Below are positions 1 to 8,747 of a stretch of 64,000 nt of DNA, in pieces; within the stretch, counting starts at the first letter, position 1; the number at the start of each line of letters is the position of its first letter. The notes beneath the pieces were generated by a model that did no database searches, was not told the DNA's origin, and was given only the letters and a program-made list of their open reading frames with translations. Made by a program: the position numbers and the translations under genes. The stretch covers positions 1,711,617 to 1,775,616 of the forward strand of contig LT984854.1 of the NCBI GenBank assembly GCA_900258555.1. The letters are read 5' to 3'. The stretch is from an uncultured Desulfobacterium sp. GTDB taxonomy: Bacteria; Desulfobacterota; DSM-4660; Desulfatiglandales; Desulfatiglandaceae.

Positions 1-181
1 TGGGATCAAACCCGGCGGAGTGGATTGCCCTTTCTATGATGCCGATTATGTGCTCTTCGCTTACAGGCAGGTCTTTCTGGGATGTTATCCTTTTTTGCTC
101 GCAAAACACACACCTGTGGGGGCATCCAAGATGAGGTATGAAGATCGGGACAATTAAAGGTCTGGGTCTCCTATCAGACAA
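1..181 (-). CDS. Elp3-like radical SAM protein, N-terminal part only
   Basis: The 5' end of a minus-strand gene running off the left edge of the window. After a short lead the protein reads PIFIPHLGCPHRCVFCEQ, which holds the CxxxCxxC cysteines that bind the radical SAM [4Fe-4S] cluster. The HLGCPHRCVFC context is typical of Elp3/COG1243-like radical SAM proteins; substrate unknown. The likely start is TTG at 181-179: a strong Shine-Dalgarno AAGGAGG (complement of 189-195) lies 7 nt upstream inside rnc. The start therefore overlaps the end of rnc by 28 nt, which implies translational coupling. About 60 codons are visible, so the rest of the family assignment cannot be tested here. Confidence 0.8.
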   Translation of the reverse strand, partial: MSDRRPRPLIVPIFIPHLGCPHRCVFCEQKRITSQKDLPVSEEHIIGIIERAIHSAGFDP

Positions 182-873
182 TAATAGGCCTCCTTGGCGG
201 CCTTTTGTTCGGCCTCTTTCTTGCTTTTGCCCTCTCCTGCTGCAAGGAGTTTCTCATTCAGAGACAGCTCTACCCTGAAGGTCTTATCATGGGCGGGCCC
301 GCTTTCGTCGGAGAGTTTATATTTCGGCAGGGCCTTAAATGATTTTTGAGTATATTCCTGGAGCAGGCTCTTGAAATCATAAGGCGTCTCACGTGAGCCT
401 AATTTTTCAAGAAAGGGGTAAAAAAGTACGCGAATGATTTCCATAGTGCGCTCAAAACCTGCATCAAGATAAAGTGCGCCCAGCAATGCCTCCATGGTAT
501 TGGCAAGGATAGAGGGTTTTTTTCTCCCCAGGCTCTGCTCCTCACCTTTTCCAAGAAAAAGACACTCACCCAGTTTAAGCCTTTTAGCAACCCGATACAG
601 TCCGGATTCATCCACCACCATTGCCCTGTACTTTGAAAGATCACCCTCCCTGGCATCACCGAAAAGGTCCATCAGCAGATGGCTTACGGCAAGGTCAAGG
701 ACTGCATCTCCAAGGAATTCAAGCCGTTCATTATCTTCGAGTTTTGGGTCTGTCTGTTCGTTGACATATGAAGAATGCCTAAAGGCCTGTAAAAGTAATT
801 CATACTGACGAAATGTATAACCAAGTTTCAGGCTGAGTTCATCCAGTTTTGTTTTTGTCTCCTTAGAATACAT
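154..873 (-). CDS. rnc: Ribonuclease III
   Basis: Double-strand-specific endoribonuclease that matures rRNA precursors and cleaves structured mRNAs. The RNase III signature NERLEFLGDAVLDL and the second acidic motif NTMEALLGALYLDAGF supply the Mg-binding Glu/Asp residues. The C-terminal third is a double-stranded-RNA-binding domain, ending in KSKKEAEQKAAKEAY. The frame is open from an ATG at 921, but a TATAAT -10 box at 938-933 would put the transcript start about 5 nt before it. The ATG at 873 gives a product (239 aa) starting MYSKETKTKLDELSLKLGY, like family members, so it is preferred. Neither start has a clear ribosome site. The 3' end overlaps the start of the radical SAM gene. Confidence 0.95.
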   Translation of the reverse strand: MYSKETKTKLDELSLKLGYTFRQYELLLQAFRHSSYVNEQTDPKLEDNERLEFLGDAVLDLAVSHLLMDLFGDAREGDLSKYRAMVVDESGLYRVAKRLKLGECLFLGKGEEQSLGRKKPSILANTMEALLGALYLDAGFERTMEIIRVLFYPFLEKLGSRETPYDFKSLLQEYTQKSFKALPKYKLSDESGPAHDKTFRVELSLNEKLLAAGEGKSKKEAEQKAAKEAYYCLIGDPDL

Positions 874-932
874 TGCTCTGATCACATGTGTGTCAATATG
901 GCATAAGTGTTGCAAATGCATTGAACTAGAGC

Positions 933-938
933 ATTATA
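933..938 (-). promoter_or_regulatory. Candidate -10 box for rnc
   Basis: TATAAT read on the minus strand, about 60 nt before the preferred rnc start. No good -35 element lies at 16-18 bp; the nearest, TTGAAA, is 22 bp away. Weak support. Confidence 0.3.
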
Positions 939-1020
939 CTTTACACAAGCCCCCCTATATTTTCAAGCCAAGAAAAACAACAAAATGCCGTTTAGGGTGT
1001 GGTTTGATAGCATTATTTAT

Positions 1021-1049
1021 TTGACATACAAAATATATTTTGCATTACA
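1021..1049 (+). promoter_or_regulatory. Candidate promoter for the pyrR operon
   Basis: A perfect -35 TTGACA at 1021-1026 is followed after 17 nt by ATTACA at 1044-1049. A TG dinucleotide sits one base upstream, as in an extended -10. The -10 is poor, but position and spacing suit transcription of pyrR, which starts at 1080. Confidence 0.45.
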
Positions 1050-1079
1050 TGACAATTTTATTTCACAAAAAGGTATGAT

Positions 1080-1628
1080 ATGAAAAAGGTCGTTATTTTA
1101 AAGGAACGGGACATATCCAGGAGCATTAATAGCATTGCGCGGGCAATCATAGAAAAAAACGGCCCAATGGAAGATGTCGTGTTGATAGGGATTAGGACCG
1201 GCGGCGCATTTCTGGCCGAGCGCCTACAGGAGGCCATCTACCGTTTGATCTCCCAAAAGCCTTCGCTTGGCATTCTGGACATCACATTGTACCGGGATGA
1301 CTGGACAAGGATAAGCACGGCGCCGGTTGTGAGAAAGACCAATATACCCTTTTCCATTGACGACAAGACTCTCATCCTTGTGGATGATGTACTTTTTACA
1401 GGCAGGACTGTGAGGGCCGCCATGGATGCCCTTATGGATTACGGGCGGCCGAAAAGAATAGAGCTTGCCATTCTCATAGACCGGGGGGAAATATACAGGG
1501 AATTGCCCATCATGGCAAATTACTCCGGAGGCATCTGGGATACAGCACCAGAGGAAACTATCAATGTATACCTTAAAGAAGAAGGCTTTTCCGATCACGT
1601 CGCTATTGAGGAAAAAAAGGCTGCCTAA
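1080..1628 (+). CDS. pyrR: PyrR bifunctional protein (uracil phosphoribosyltransferase family)
   Basis: 182 aa, normal length for PyrR. The PRPP-binding loop LILVDDVLFTGRTVRAAMDA lies near residue 100, and IGIRTGGAFLAERL near residue 40 is the flexible-loop region of the family. In Gram-positives PyrR is a UMP-responsive pyr attenuation protein with weak UPRTase activity. In Gram-negatives the regulatory role is less certain, and the protein may act as a salvage phosphoribosyltransferase. A weak AAGG ribosome site precedes the ATG. The next gene starts 2 nt after its stop, so the two are co-transcribed. carB, another pyrimidine gene, lies nearby on the opposite strand. Confidence 0.92.
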   Translation: MKKVVILKERDISRSINSIARAIIEKNGPMEDVVLIGIRTGGAFLAERLQEAIYRLISQKPSLGILDITLYRDDWTRISTAPVVRKTNIPFSIDDKTLILVDDVLFTGRTVRAAMDALMDYGRPKRIELAILIDRGEIYRELPIMANYSGGIWDTAPEETINVYLKEEGFSDHVAIEEKKAA

Positions 1629-1630
1629 TT

Positions 1631-2827
1631 ATGAGTCTTAAAAAGAAGCCAGGCAAGAAAAAGCCCCTTCACACTGTTTCCACAACAAAGGAAGAAGACG
1701 CTCTTGTTGCATCCATTCTGGCTGGAGATACCTCCGATCCGGGCAAATTCGCCTCCGCGGTCCCTGATCTTGCCATTGCAAGGGCAGTAGCGGAACGGCT
1801 GTGCCTTGAAGCAGAACCCTCCATTACACTGCTTACGGTCCTAAAAGACCGGTTCAAAGATAAACAGATTAACAAGACCTTAAAGCGGGCGCTCTTTAAG
1901 CTAAGACAAAAGGGGGTCATTGTTAATGAGGCTATTTTGGCTGAAGATTCCCCTTTTTTTGACATCAGACCACGCCAGGAAGATAAACCTGAGGCATTTG
2001 TAGGGCCGATCCTCAATATGTTCGGCTCACGTGCGGTTTATATAACTCATTTTAGAGGCGTCAGGGGATTGCACGCGGGAATGGGTTTGGTTTCGGATGA
2101 AGATGGAATCCATGATTTTTTTTATGGACCCATAGGAAAAAAAAGATTGCTTGAAGCAAAAGAAATGGTTTCTGAAAATGCAGGGCCGCTGGTTGAGACG
2201 TCTCTGTCACACGCTGCCTCAATTTTTGAAACCGCCTATCAAAGGCACCTTGAAATCAATAAAAGGGAGCACCTTGGTTTTTCTGAATTAAGGCCATGGT
2301 ATTTACAGAATGCGCCACCTCTGGATCATTCCGCTATATATGACTATGTACCGGAACAACAATCACCTGGAAGACCTTTAACGGACTCACAACTTGAGCG
2401 GCTTTTAAATCAGGGACCTATGGAGTCATGGGTGATAGATTTTGAGAGTCTTAAACCATATCTTGAAGAATTGATCAAGCTAGATGAAAGTCCTATCATA
2501 CTAACCGAGTTACAAAAATCAGACCAGGCAAGGAGGCTCAAGGATGACTGCATAGAAAAGCTCTTTTCTGATACATCCCGTGCCTTACTTAAACGCAGAT
2601 TTGAGGAGATGGCCTATTTCTTCTTCAAACAAGGGCAAGAGGATCTTTGTCACCTCTGCCTTGGAGCAGGACAAGGACTCATAAATGAAGACAGCCATGG
2701 GATGAAAAATCAGGTGCTATTCTATCTTGTAAACAGGAGCTTTACCCTTTACCTGGATCTCGCTGAAGGCGGCAAGACGGAGAACGAATTTACTCCAGAA
2801 GAACCGACGTCCAATATCATTTTTTAA
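1631..2827 (+). CDS. Hypothetical protein in the pyrR operon
   Basis: 398 aa, not recognised. It begins with a lysine-rich stretch (KKKPGKKKPLH) and has no signal peptide or membrane segment, so it is probably cytoplasmic. Residues about 50-110 look helical and repeat-like (LTVLKDRFKDKQINKTLKRALFKLRQKG), similar in texture to a HEAT-type or nucleic-acid-associated helical region. The rest mixes alpha and beta with several aromatic clusters (HDFFYGPIGKKRL; LRPWYLQNAPPLDH). It starts 2 nt after the pyrR stop, so translation is probably coupled. No catalytic motif was found and no function is assigned. Confidence 0.8.
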   Translation: MSLKKKPGKKKPLHTVSTTKEEDALVASILAGDTSDPGKFASAVPDLAIARAVAERLCLEAEPSITLLTVLKDRFKDKQINKTLKRALFKLRQKGVIVNEAILAEDSPFFDIRPRQEDKPEAFVGPILNMFGSRAVYITHFRGVRGLHAGMGLVSDEDGIHDFFYGPIGKKRLLEAKEMVSENAGPLVETSLSHAASIFETAYQRHLEINKREHLGFSELRPWYLQNAPPLDHSAIYDYVPEQQSPGRPLTDSQLERLLNQGPMESWVIDFESLKPYLEELIKLDESPIILTELQKSDQARRLKDDCIEKLFSDTSRALLKRRFEEMAYFFFKQGQEDLCHLCLGAGQGLINEDSHGMKNQVLFYLVNRSFTLYLDLAEGGKTENEFTPEEPTSNIIF

Positions 2828-2879
2828 CTCATTTGATTTTTTAAACTTCTTTAACTCCTTAAACTTGTCAGGATTCATT

Positions 2880-3272
2880 ATGCCTCAATCGATCTCAGTA
2901 AAGACTTCGTCCAGGGTTGAGATGGTGGATATCACCCCTTCGGTCCAAAAAGAAGTTTCAAGGATTGGCGTCACAGACGGCATTTGTGTCGTGTATGTGC
3001 CGCATACAACCGCAGGGATTACGATAAATGAAGGTGCAGATCCTGCTGTTTGTCATGATGTCATTTCAATGTTAAACAAGCTTGTCCCTGAAAATGCAGG
3101 ATACCGTCACATGGAAGGTAACTCCGACAGCCACATCAAAACCTCTATTATTGGAAGTTCTGTCACTGTAATAATAGAAAAAGGGCATATTGTGCTTGGT
3201 ACATGGCAGAAGATTTTTTTCTGCGAGTTTGACGGTCCCAGATCGCGAAAGGTTTATTTAAAAACCATGTGA
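2880..3272 (+). CDS. YjbQ/UPF0047 family protein
   Basis: 130 aa. Members are small trimeric beta proteins for which a weak thiamine-phosphate-synthase-like activity has been reported in E. coli; the physiological role is unsettled. Family hallmarks are all present: VYVPHTTAGITINEGADP, then HMEGNSDSHIKTSIIGSS, then GTWQKIFFCEFDGPRSRKV. The conserved histidines probably bind a metal. A TTG opens the frame at 2865, but the ATG at 2880 has AGGA 7 nt upstream and gives the usual N terminus (MPQSISVKTSS), so it is chosen. It is the third gene of the pyrR run. Confidence 0.9.
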   Translation: MPQSISVKTSSRVEMVDITPSVQKEVSRIGVTDGICVVYVPHTTAGITINEGADPAVCHDVISMLNKLVPENAGYRHMEGNSDSHIKTSIIGSSVTVIIEKGHIVLGTWQKIFFCEFDGPRSRKVYLKTM

Positions 3273-3307
3273 TTTCTTGACGTCTTACCGGTCGTGGAGA
3301 ACAAGAC

Positions 3308-3985
3308 ATGTCGAAACGAAATATATTTTACGATAAATATGCAAAGACAAAAAGAAGACTTTTTGTTTTTGGAATTGTTTCAGCTTTTATATTATTCGGC
3401 TCCGGCCTTGGTGTATTGGAATTGAGCAACCTAAAGGCCATCAGCCTTGGACTTGACAGCATCATCAACGACCGGGTCATGCCCCTCCAACAATTAAAGT
3501 CTGTTTCTGACATGTATTGCATCAACATTGTTGACACAGCCCATAAGGTTCTTAATGGAAATATCACATGGGCCGAAGGCGCAAAAAGGATCGATGAAAC
3601 AACCAAAAACATCTCTGAAAAATGGGATTCCTATACCAAGACATATCTTGTTGATGAAGAAAAAAGATTGATCGTTGAGCTTGTTCCCTTGAAGGAAAGG
3701 GCGGATATGGCCGCAAAAAAATTAAGGGATATCCTTGAACTGGGAGACCGAAAGGCGCTTGAAGAATTGGTCAAAAAGCAACTCTATCAGAGCATTGATC
3801 CGGTGCAGGAAAAGATCAGTTCTCTTTTTCATGTCCAAATAAGCATTGCCAAGGACATACACTATGAGGGAAAGACACAATATCAGTTCAGCCGGAGCCT
3901 GGGAATCGTAAGCATTGCGCTGGGGCTGGTTTTGGGCCTTGTACTGGCGCTAAGATGGGGCATGACGAACAGGATCAGTATTTAG
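3308..3985 (+). CDS. Truncated chemoreceptor-like sensor (membrane and periplasmic part only)
   Basis: 225 aa with a membrane segment at about residues 17-37, a helical periplasmic region of about 160 aa resembling a four-helix-bundle MCP ligand domain, and a second membrane segment at about 198-216. The protein ends WGMTNRISI, exactly where a HAMP domain would begin (RISxPL in intact receptors). It therefore has no HAMP and no signalling or kinase domain. The stop is 17 nt from the end of the convergent carB, so the rest may have been lost by deletion. It could be a decaying receptor or histidine kinase, or a stand-alone sensor. The ligand cannot be inferred. Confidence 0.7.
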   Translation: MSKRNIFYDKYAKTKRRLFVFGIVSAFILFGSGLGVLELSNLKAISLGLDSIINDRVMPLQQLKSVSDMYCINIVDTAHKVLNGNITWAEGAKRIDETTKNISEKWDSYTKTYLVDEEKRLIVELVPLKERADMAAKKLRDILELGDRKALEELVKKQLYQSIDPVQEKISSLFHVQISIAKDIHYEGKTQYQFSRSLGIVSIALGLVLGLVLALRWGMTNRISI

Positions 3986-4002
3986 AGTCTGATTACCAGG
4001 TC

Positions 4003-7000
4003 CTATCTTATGTCATTATGGTACTCCTGGAGCGATTTTACCCTGCCGTGTCCCTTGCGGTTGCTTGAAATTCCCTTTGCAGCGGCGAGTGCTGCTGCCA
4101 GAGTGGTTAAGTACGGCACCTTATATTTTATCGCAGCCTTTCTGATATAGGAATCATCGTGTTTGCTGAGCCTTCCGCTGGGGGTGTTGATCACCAGTTG
4201 GATATCACCATTCTTGATCACATCCACTATGTTGGGTCTTCCCTCATATAACTTTAAGATTTGTTTAGACTCAATGCCATGAGAGGCCAAAAACCTGTGG
4301 GTGCCGTTTGTGGCCCTTATCTTAAAGCCGAGTTTATCGAATTGACGGGCCACCTCTAATACAGCAGGCCTGTCGGCCTCGGTAACAGTAATTAATACTG
4401 TCCCTTCAGAAGGGAGGGTCTGCTGGGCGCCTTCCTGTGCCTTAAAGTATGCAAGGCCGAAGGAATCCGCTATTCCCAGCACTTCCCCGGTGGATCGCAT
4501 CTCAGGGCCGAGAATCGGGTCCACCTCCGGGAACATATTAAATGGGAACACCGCCTCTTTCACCCCAAAGTGGGGGATCGTCTTTGGTCTTATGTCAAGA
4601 TCAGTCAGCTTTTTACCCAGCATCACCTGGGTGGCGAGCCTTGCCATGGAGATATTACAGACCTTTGATACCAGTGGTACAGTGCGGGATGCCCTGGGAT
4701 TGGCCTCAAGGATATATACTGTATCATCTGCTATTGCATACTGTATATTCATCAGGCCCACAACCTTAAGTTCAATGGCAATCCTTTTTGTGTAATCGTA
4801 AATGGTATCCAAGTGCTTTGGTGGGATGCTGATCGGGGGGATGACACAGGCGGAATCACCGGAATGGATTCCGGCCAGTTCTATATGCTCCATAACTGCA
4901 GGCACAAATGCATCTGTGCCGTCCGAAATGGCATCAGCCTCAGCCTCGATGGCGTTTTCAAGGAACTTGTCAATCAATATCGGACGCTCGGGTGTCACAT
5001 CAACGGCTGCTGCAACATAATGTTTCAGCATCTGCTCGTCATGAATAACTTCCATGGCCCTGCCGCCTAAGACGTAGGAAGGCCTTACCATCAATGGATA
5101 GCCAATTTGCTGCGCCACTGAAATGGCTTCTTCGATGTTGCTGGCCATGCCCGATTCAGGCTGAGGGATGCCTAACTTGCGCATCTTATGGCGGAATCTG
5201 TCACGGTCCTCTGCAAGATCTATGGTGTCCGGGCTTGTGCCTATAATCTTAACCCCTGCCTTTGCTAGTTCTCCCGCAATATTTAAAGGTGTCTGGCCGC
5301 CGAACTGCACTATGACGCCGTCCGGCTTTTCTTTATTGTAGATGCTTAAAACATCTTCCATTGTAAGAGGTTCAAAATAGAGTTTGTTGGATGTATCATA
5401 ATCGGTTGAGACGGTTTCAGGATTGCAGTTGACCATAATGGATTCAAGTTTTTCATCCCTGATGGCAAAGGCCGCATGCACGCAGCAGTAATCAAATTCT
5501 ATGCCCTGGCCGATTCTGTTTGGCCCGCCTCCAAGAACCATGATCTTCCTTTTATCGCTTGTTGCCACAATGTCTTTGCCATTGTAGGTGGAATAATAAT
5601 AGGCTGCATTTTCCACCCCGCTTACAGGCACAGGTTCCCAGCATTCCACAATATTCAGGCTGCTGCGTTTAGCTCTGATATCATTTTCAGGGATATCAAG
5701 TAGGTTGCTTAAGTATTTGTCAGAAAAGCCGTCTTTTTTTGCCTGGATAAACAAGGCATCAGGCAGTTGTTTATCCTTATATTTGAGCATCTCATCTTCA
5801 AGATCTACAAGCTCCTTCATCTGCTCAATAAACCAGGGCTTGATATGGGTCTTTTCAAATAGGGATTGGACTGATGCGCCCTTTCTCAATGCCTCATACA
5901 TGATAAACTGTCGCTCACTTGAGGCTTCGGAAAGGAGATCCATAAGCTGATCAAGTGATTTTTCGTGAAGATCCCTGGCAAAACCCAGTCCGTACCTGCC
6001 GGTTTCAAGCGATCGTATGGCCTTTTGAAATGCCTCCTTATAGATCTTTCCAATACTCATCACCTCGCCGACAGCGCGCATCTGCGTCCCAAGTTTGTCT
6101 TCCACGCCAGGAAATTTTTCAAAACCCCAGCGGGCGAATTTGACCACTACATAATCACCGGATGGGGTGTATTTATCAAGGGTGCCGTCACGCCAGTAAG
6201 GTATTTCATCCAAGGTCAGACCCCCTGCCAGCATTGCAGAGATCAAGGCGATGGGAAAGCCTGTGGCCTTTGAGGCCAGGGCGGAAGACCTTGATGTCCT
6301 GGGATTGATTTCAATAACAACAACGCGGCCGGTCCGTGGGTCATGCGCAAATTGAATATTTGTCCCGCCTATAACCTCAATGGCCTCAACAATGTCATAT
6401 GAATATTTTTGAAGCCTTTTTTGAAGCTCGGGATCAATCGTGAGCATTGGGGCCGTACAATAGCTGTCCCCGGTGTGAACGCCCATTGCGTCAACGTTTT
6501 CAATAAAGCAGACTGTGATCTTCTGGTTCTTTGCATCCCGCACCACCTCAAGCTCCAATTCCTCCCAACCCAGCACTGACTCTTCAACAAGTATCTGCCC
6601 GACCAGGCTTGCCGAAAGACCGCGGCTTGCTATGGTTCGCAGTTCCTCTATGTTATATACAAGGCCTCCGCCTGTTCCTCCCATGGTGTACGCCGGACGA
6701 ATGACAACAGGATAGCCGAGATCTTCAGCCACACTCTCTGCCTCCTCCACGCTAAAGGCGGGTTGACTGCGGGGCATCTCTATGCCAAGCCGGTTCATGG
6801 TCTCCTTAAAGGCGATTCTATCCTCTCCTCGTTCTATTGCTTCAACCTGAACTCCTATGATCTTAACCCCGTATTTTTCAAGAATACCGGCCCGCGACAG
6901 TTCTGAAGAAAGATTAAGGCCGGACTGGCCGCCGAGGTTCGGCAGGATTGCATCAGGGCGTTCTTTCTCGACAATCTCTGTCAAGGCCTGTAAGTTTAAT

Positions 7001-7203
7001 GGCTCAATATAGGTGACATCAGCCATCCCAGGGTCAGTCATAATAGTTGCAGGATTGGAATTGACCAGGACAATTTCATATCCAAGCTTTCTAAGTGCCT
7101 TACACGCCTGGGTGCCGGAATAGTCAAATTCGCAGGCCTGTCCGATGATAATTGGACCTGAGCCGATAATCATAATCTTCTTAATATCGTTGCGTCTTGG
7201 CAT
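4003..7203 (-). CDS. carB: Carbamoyl-phosphate synthase large subunit
   Basis: 1066 aa, full length (about 1070 is usual). It makes carbamoyl phosphate from bicarbonate, ammonia (channelled from CarA glutaminase) and two ATP, for pyrimidine and arginine synthesis. The two homologous ATP-grasp halves are visible: the first begins with the carboxyphosphate domain (IMIIGSGPIIIGQACEFDYS), the second with IMVLGGGPNRIGQGIEFDYC. Both carry glycine-rich ATP loops (GGTGGGLVYN; GGRAMEVI). The C-terminal 130 residues form the MGS-like allosteric domain. AAGGAG stands before the ATG. carA is not adjacent. The gene is convergent with the truncated receptor gene. Confidence 0.97.
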   Translation of the reverse strand: MPRRNDIKKIMIIGSGPIIIGQACEFDYSGTQACKALRKLGYEIVLVNSNPATIMTDPGMADVTYIEPLNLQALTEIVEKERPDAILPNLGGQSGLNLSSELSRAGILEKYGVKIIGVQVEAIERGEDRIAFKETMNRLGIEMPRSQPAFSVEEAESVAEDLGYPVVIRPAYTMGGTGGGLVYNIEELRTIASRGLSASLVGQILVEESVLGWEELELEVVRDAKNQKITVCFIENVDAMGVHTGDSYCTAPMLTIDPELQKRLQKYSYDIVEAIEVIGGTNIQFAHDPRTGRVVVIEINPRTSRSSALASKATGFPIALISAMLAGGLTLDEIPYWRDGTLDKYTPSGDYVVVKFARWGFEKFPGVEDKLGTQMRAVGEVMSIGKIYKEAFQKAIRSLETGRYGLGFARDLHEKSLDQLMDLLSEASSERQFIMYEALRKGASVQSLFEKTHIKPWFIEQMKELVDLEDEMLKYKDKQLPDALFIQAKKDGFSDKYLSNLLDIPENDIRAKRSSLNIVECWEPVPVSGVENAAYYYSTYNGKDIVATSDKRKIMVLGGGPNRIGQGIEFDYCCVHAAFAIRDEKLESIMVNCNPETVSTDYDTSNKLYFEPLTMEDVLSIYNKEKPDGVIVQFGGQTPLNIAGELAKAGVKIIGTSPDTIDLAEDRDRFRHKMRKLGIPQPESGMASNIEEAISVAQQIGYPLMVRPSYVLGGRAMEVIHDEQMLKHYVAAAVDVTPERPILIDKFLENAIEAEADAISDGTDAFVPAVMEHIELAGIHSGDSACVIPPISIPPKHLDTIYDYTKRIAIELKVVGLMNIQYAIADDTVYILEANPRASRTVPLVSKVCNISMARLATQVMLGKKLTDLDIRPKTIPHFGVKEAVFPFNMFPEVDPILGPEMRSTGEVLGIADSFGLAYFKAQEGAQQTLPSEGTVLITVTEADRPAVLEVARQFDKLGFKIRATNGTHRFLASHGIESKQILKLYEGRPNIVDVIKNGDIQLVINTPSGRLSKHDDSYIRKAAIKYKVPYLTTLAAALAAAKGISSNRKGHGRVKSLQEYHNDIR

Positions 7204-7661
7204 ACTTATTCTCCTTGAGCTAAATCTTTACCCGGCTTTCGGGTTGTAATAGTCAGACCACCCAGACAAATTTTAGTTGCAGTAATGGATATTCGAGTTT
7301 TTAAGCTTGGCTAATATAGGGAAGCCCATTTTTTGAGTCAAGGACAAAGAAGGGTTATAGTCGTGTTGTTCGAATTGACCTGCCCGTTTTTTCTTGCTTA
7401 GGCGGGTTGGCTGATTTATAAAAAATGTCTAATAGCTTAGGAGGTGTTTGAAAAAAGGCGTTTCCGGCAGCGGGGTCTGTTTTAAACGGCGCATATTTTG
7501 GAGCCATTCCACGACACTGCAGCATGAGCCCAAAATTTTGTAAGAAAAGCCCCATAGGAGAGAGGCCGCTTACTTTTGCTTGAGCCATTTTTCAAGCTCG
7601 TCAATTTATCCTACCCAATTTTAAGAAAGCGTCTCAGATATGAAGCGCTGAGGAGGAGAGC
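7204..7661. other. Intergenic stretch, possible dispersed repeat
   Basis: 458 bp with no convincing gene. A 77-codon open frame on the minus strand (7355-7588) has no ribosome site, is rich in proline and basic residues, and resembles no family I know. It could be the trace of an interspersed repeat. No clean terminator or inverted repeat was found. The last 20 bases supply the ribosome site of the next gene. Confidence 0.4.
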
Positions 7662-8312
7662 ATGAAAATAAGATGGAACGGACACGCAAGTTTTACTATT
7701 ACCGCCTCCGACGGGACGGTATTGGTGACAGACCCTTATGATCCAAGCGGATACGGCGGGGTGTTAAAGTATGATCAGGTCAGTGACAGGGCTGATGGCG
7801 CCCTTGTAAGCCATAACCATGCAGACCACAACTATGTAAAAGGCCTTTCCGGTTCGCCAAAAATCATAAAGGGTGATGGACATGTAAGGGAAATTAAAAT
7901 AAAAGGTATCCCCACACATCATGACGAATCAGGCGGTTCTCAACGCGGAAATAATGTTGTTTTTTCATTCGCAGTAGATGGGATAAAGATATGCTTCCTG
8001 GGAGACTTAGGTCATCAGCTTTCCCAAAAACACATTGAGGCCATAGGACCTGTAGATCTTCTCCTGTTACCAGTCGGGGGCACCTATACTGTTGATGGGG
8101 ATGGTGCTGCAGGTGTTGCTAAGGCATTAGGTCCCAAGCTGATCATACCTATGCACTTTAAGACATCCAAGTGCAATCTGCCGCTTGCAGGCGTTGATGG
8201 ATTTCTTTCAAAGATGAAAGGCGTCAAACATCTAAATAGGACAGAAATTGATATTTCTGCACAGAACATGCCTGAAACCCAAGAGGTTTGGCTATTGGAC
8301 CATGCCTGTTGA
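7662..8312 (+). CDS. MBL-fold metal-dependent hydrolase (UlaG/UPF0173-like)
   Basis: 216 aa, a single metallo-beta-lactamase domain. The metal motif HxHxDH reads SHNHADHNY near residue 50, and a later His occurs in PTHHDE, Asp in FLGDLGH and His in IPMHFKT. These match the UlaG-like or UPF0173 subfamily, which hydrolyses diverse phosphodiesters or lactones; the substrate here is unknown. No signal peptide. A very strong GAGGAGGAG ribosome site sits just before the ATG. The CULT gene follows after 15 nt, so the two are probably co-transcribed. Confidence 0.88.
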   Translation: MKIRWNGHASFTITASDGTVLVTDPYDPSGYGGVLKYDQVSDRADGALVSHNHADHNYVKGLSGSPKIIKGDGHVREIKIKGIPTHHDESGGSQRGNNVVFSFAVDGIKICFLGDLGHQLSQKHIEAIGPVDLLLLPVGGTYTVDGDGAAGVAKALGPKLIIPMHFKTSKCNLPLAGVDGFLSKMKGVKHLNRTEIDISAQNMPETQEVWLLDHAC

Positions 8313-8327
8313 TCATACATTATACAG

Positions 8328-8747
8328 GTGACTGGCCCGTCCTTCAACTTAACTGCCTGGGTAATCGCAATGATTTTTCATTTTAATGCGCTGGATGTAA
8401 TCGGGGGCAACGGGTCAAAGGTCTATCTGTGTATTTTTTGTGGCGGACTTATTGCCCATTCTGACAGGAGTCTGATTCTTAAGGGAAATAAGCGTCATCT
8501 TTTTATAAACCCTTCAGGTATTAATTGTGATTTTTATACATTTTCTGCATGCCCCGGTGTAATTGCACCAGGACCGGCCACAGAAGCCCACTCATGGTTT
8601 TCCGGATACGGGTGGAAAATGGCCTTTTGCCGCCAATGCAGGCAGCATATGGGATGGCAATATAATGCGGTTTTGAAATCGGCCGTCCCTGCCGTATTCT
8701 GGGGTATCCTGGTTGAGCACGTAATTACCAAGGAAACCTCAGAATAA
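8328..8747 (+). CDS. CULT-domain (cereblon-type) zinc protein
   Basis: 139 aa from GTG at 8328; an ATG at 8370 (125 aa) is an alternative, and neither has a good ribosome site. The protein has the complete layout of the CULT domain, the thalidomide-binding fold of cereblon. Zinc ligands are C35-IF-C38 and C101-RQ-C104. Cage residues are W90, W96, W110 and Y112 (HSWFSGYGW and MGWQY). The spacings between the three tryptophans and the tyrosine (6, 14, 2) match those I recall for the single-domain bacterial protein MsCI4 of Magnetospirillum. Such domains bind uridine-like and cyclic-imide ligands in vitro; the natural ligand is unknown. It lies 15 nt after the MBL hydrolase and 102 nt before a Lon-family protease. 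Confidence 0.88.
   Translation: MTGPSFNLTAWVIAMIFHFNALDVIGGNGSKVYLCIFCGGLIAHSDRSLILKGNKRHLFINPSGINCDFYTFSACPGVIAPGPATEAHSWFSGYGWKMAFCRQCRQHMGWQYNAVLKSAVPAVFWGILVEHVITKETSE

Noticed and set aside
4490..6715. Several plus-strand open frames inside carB
   Set aside because: They are antisense shadows of a well-conserved gene, without ribosome sites or domain matches.
7355..7588. 77-codon minus-strand open frame between carB and the MBL hydrolase
   Set aside because: No ribosome site, unusual composition and no recognisable domain. Recorded only as possible repeat sequence.
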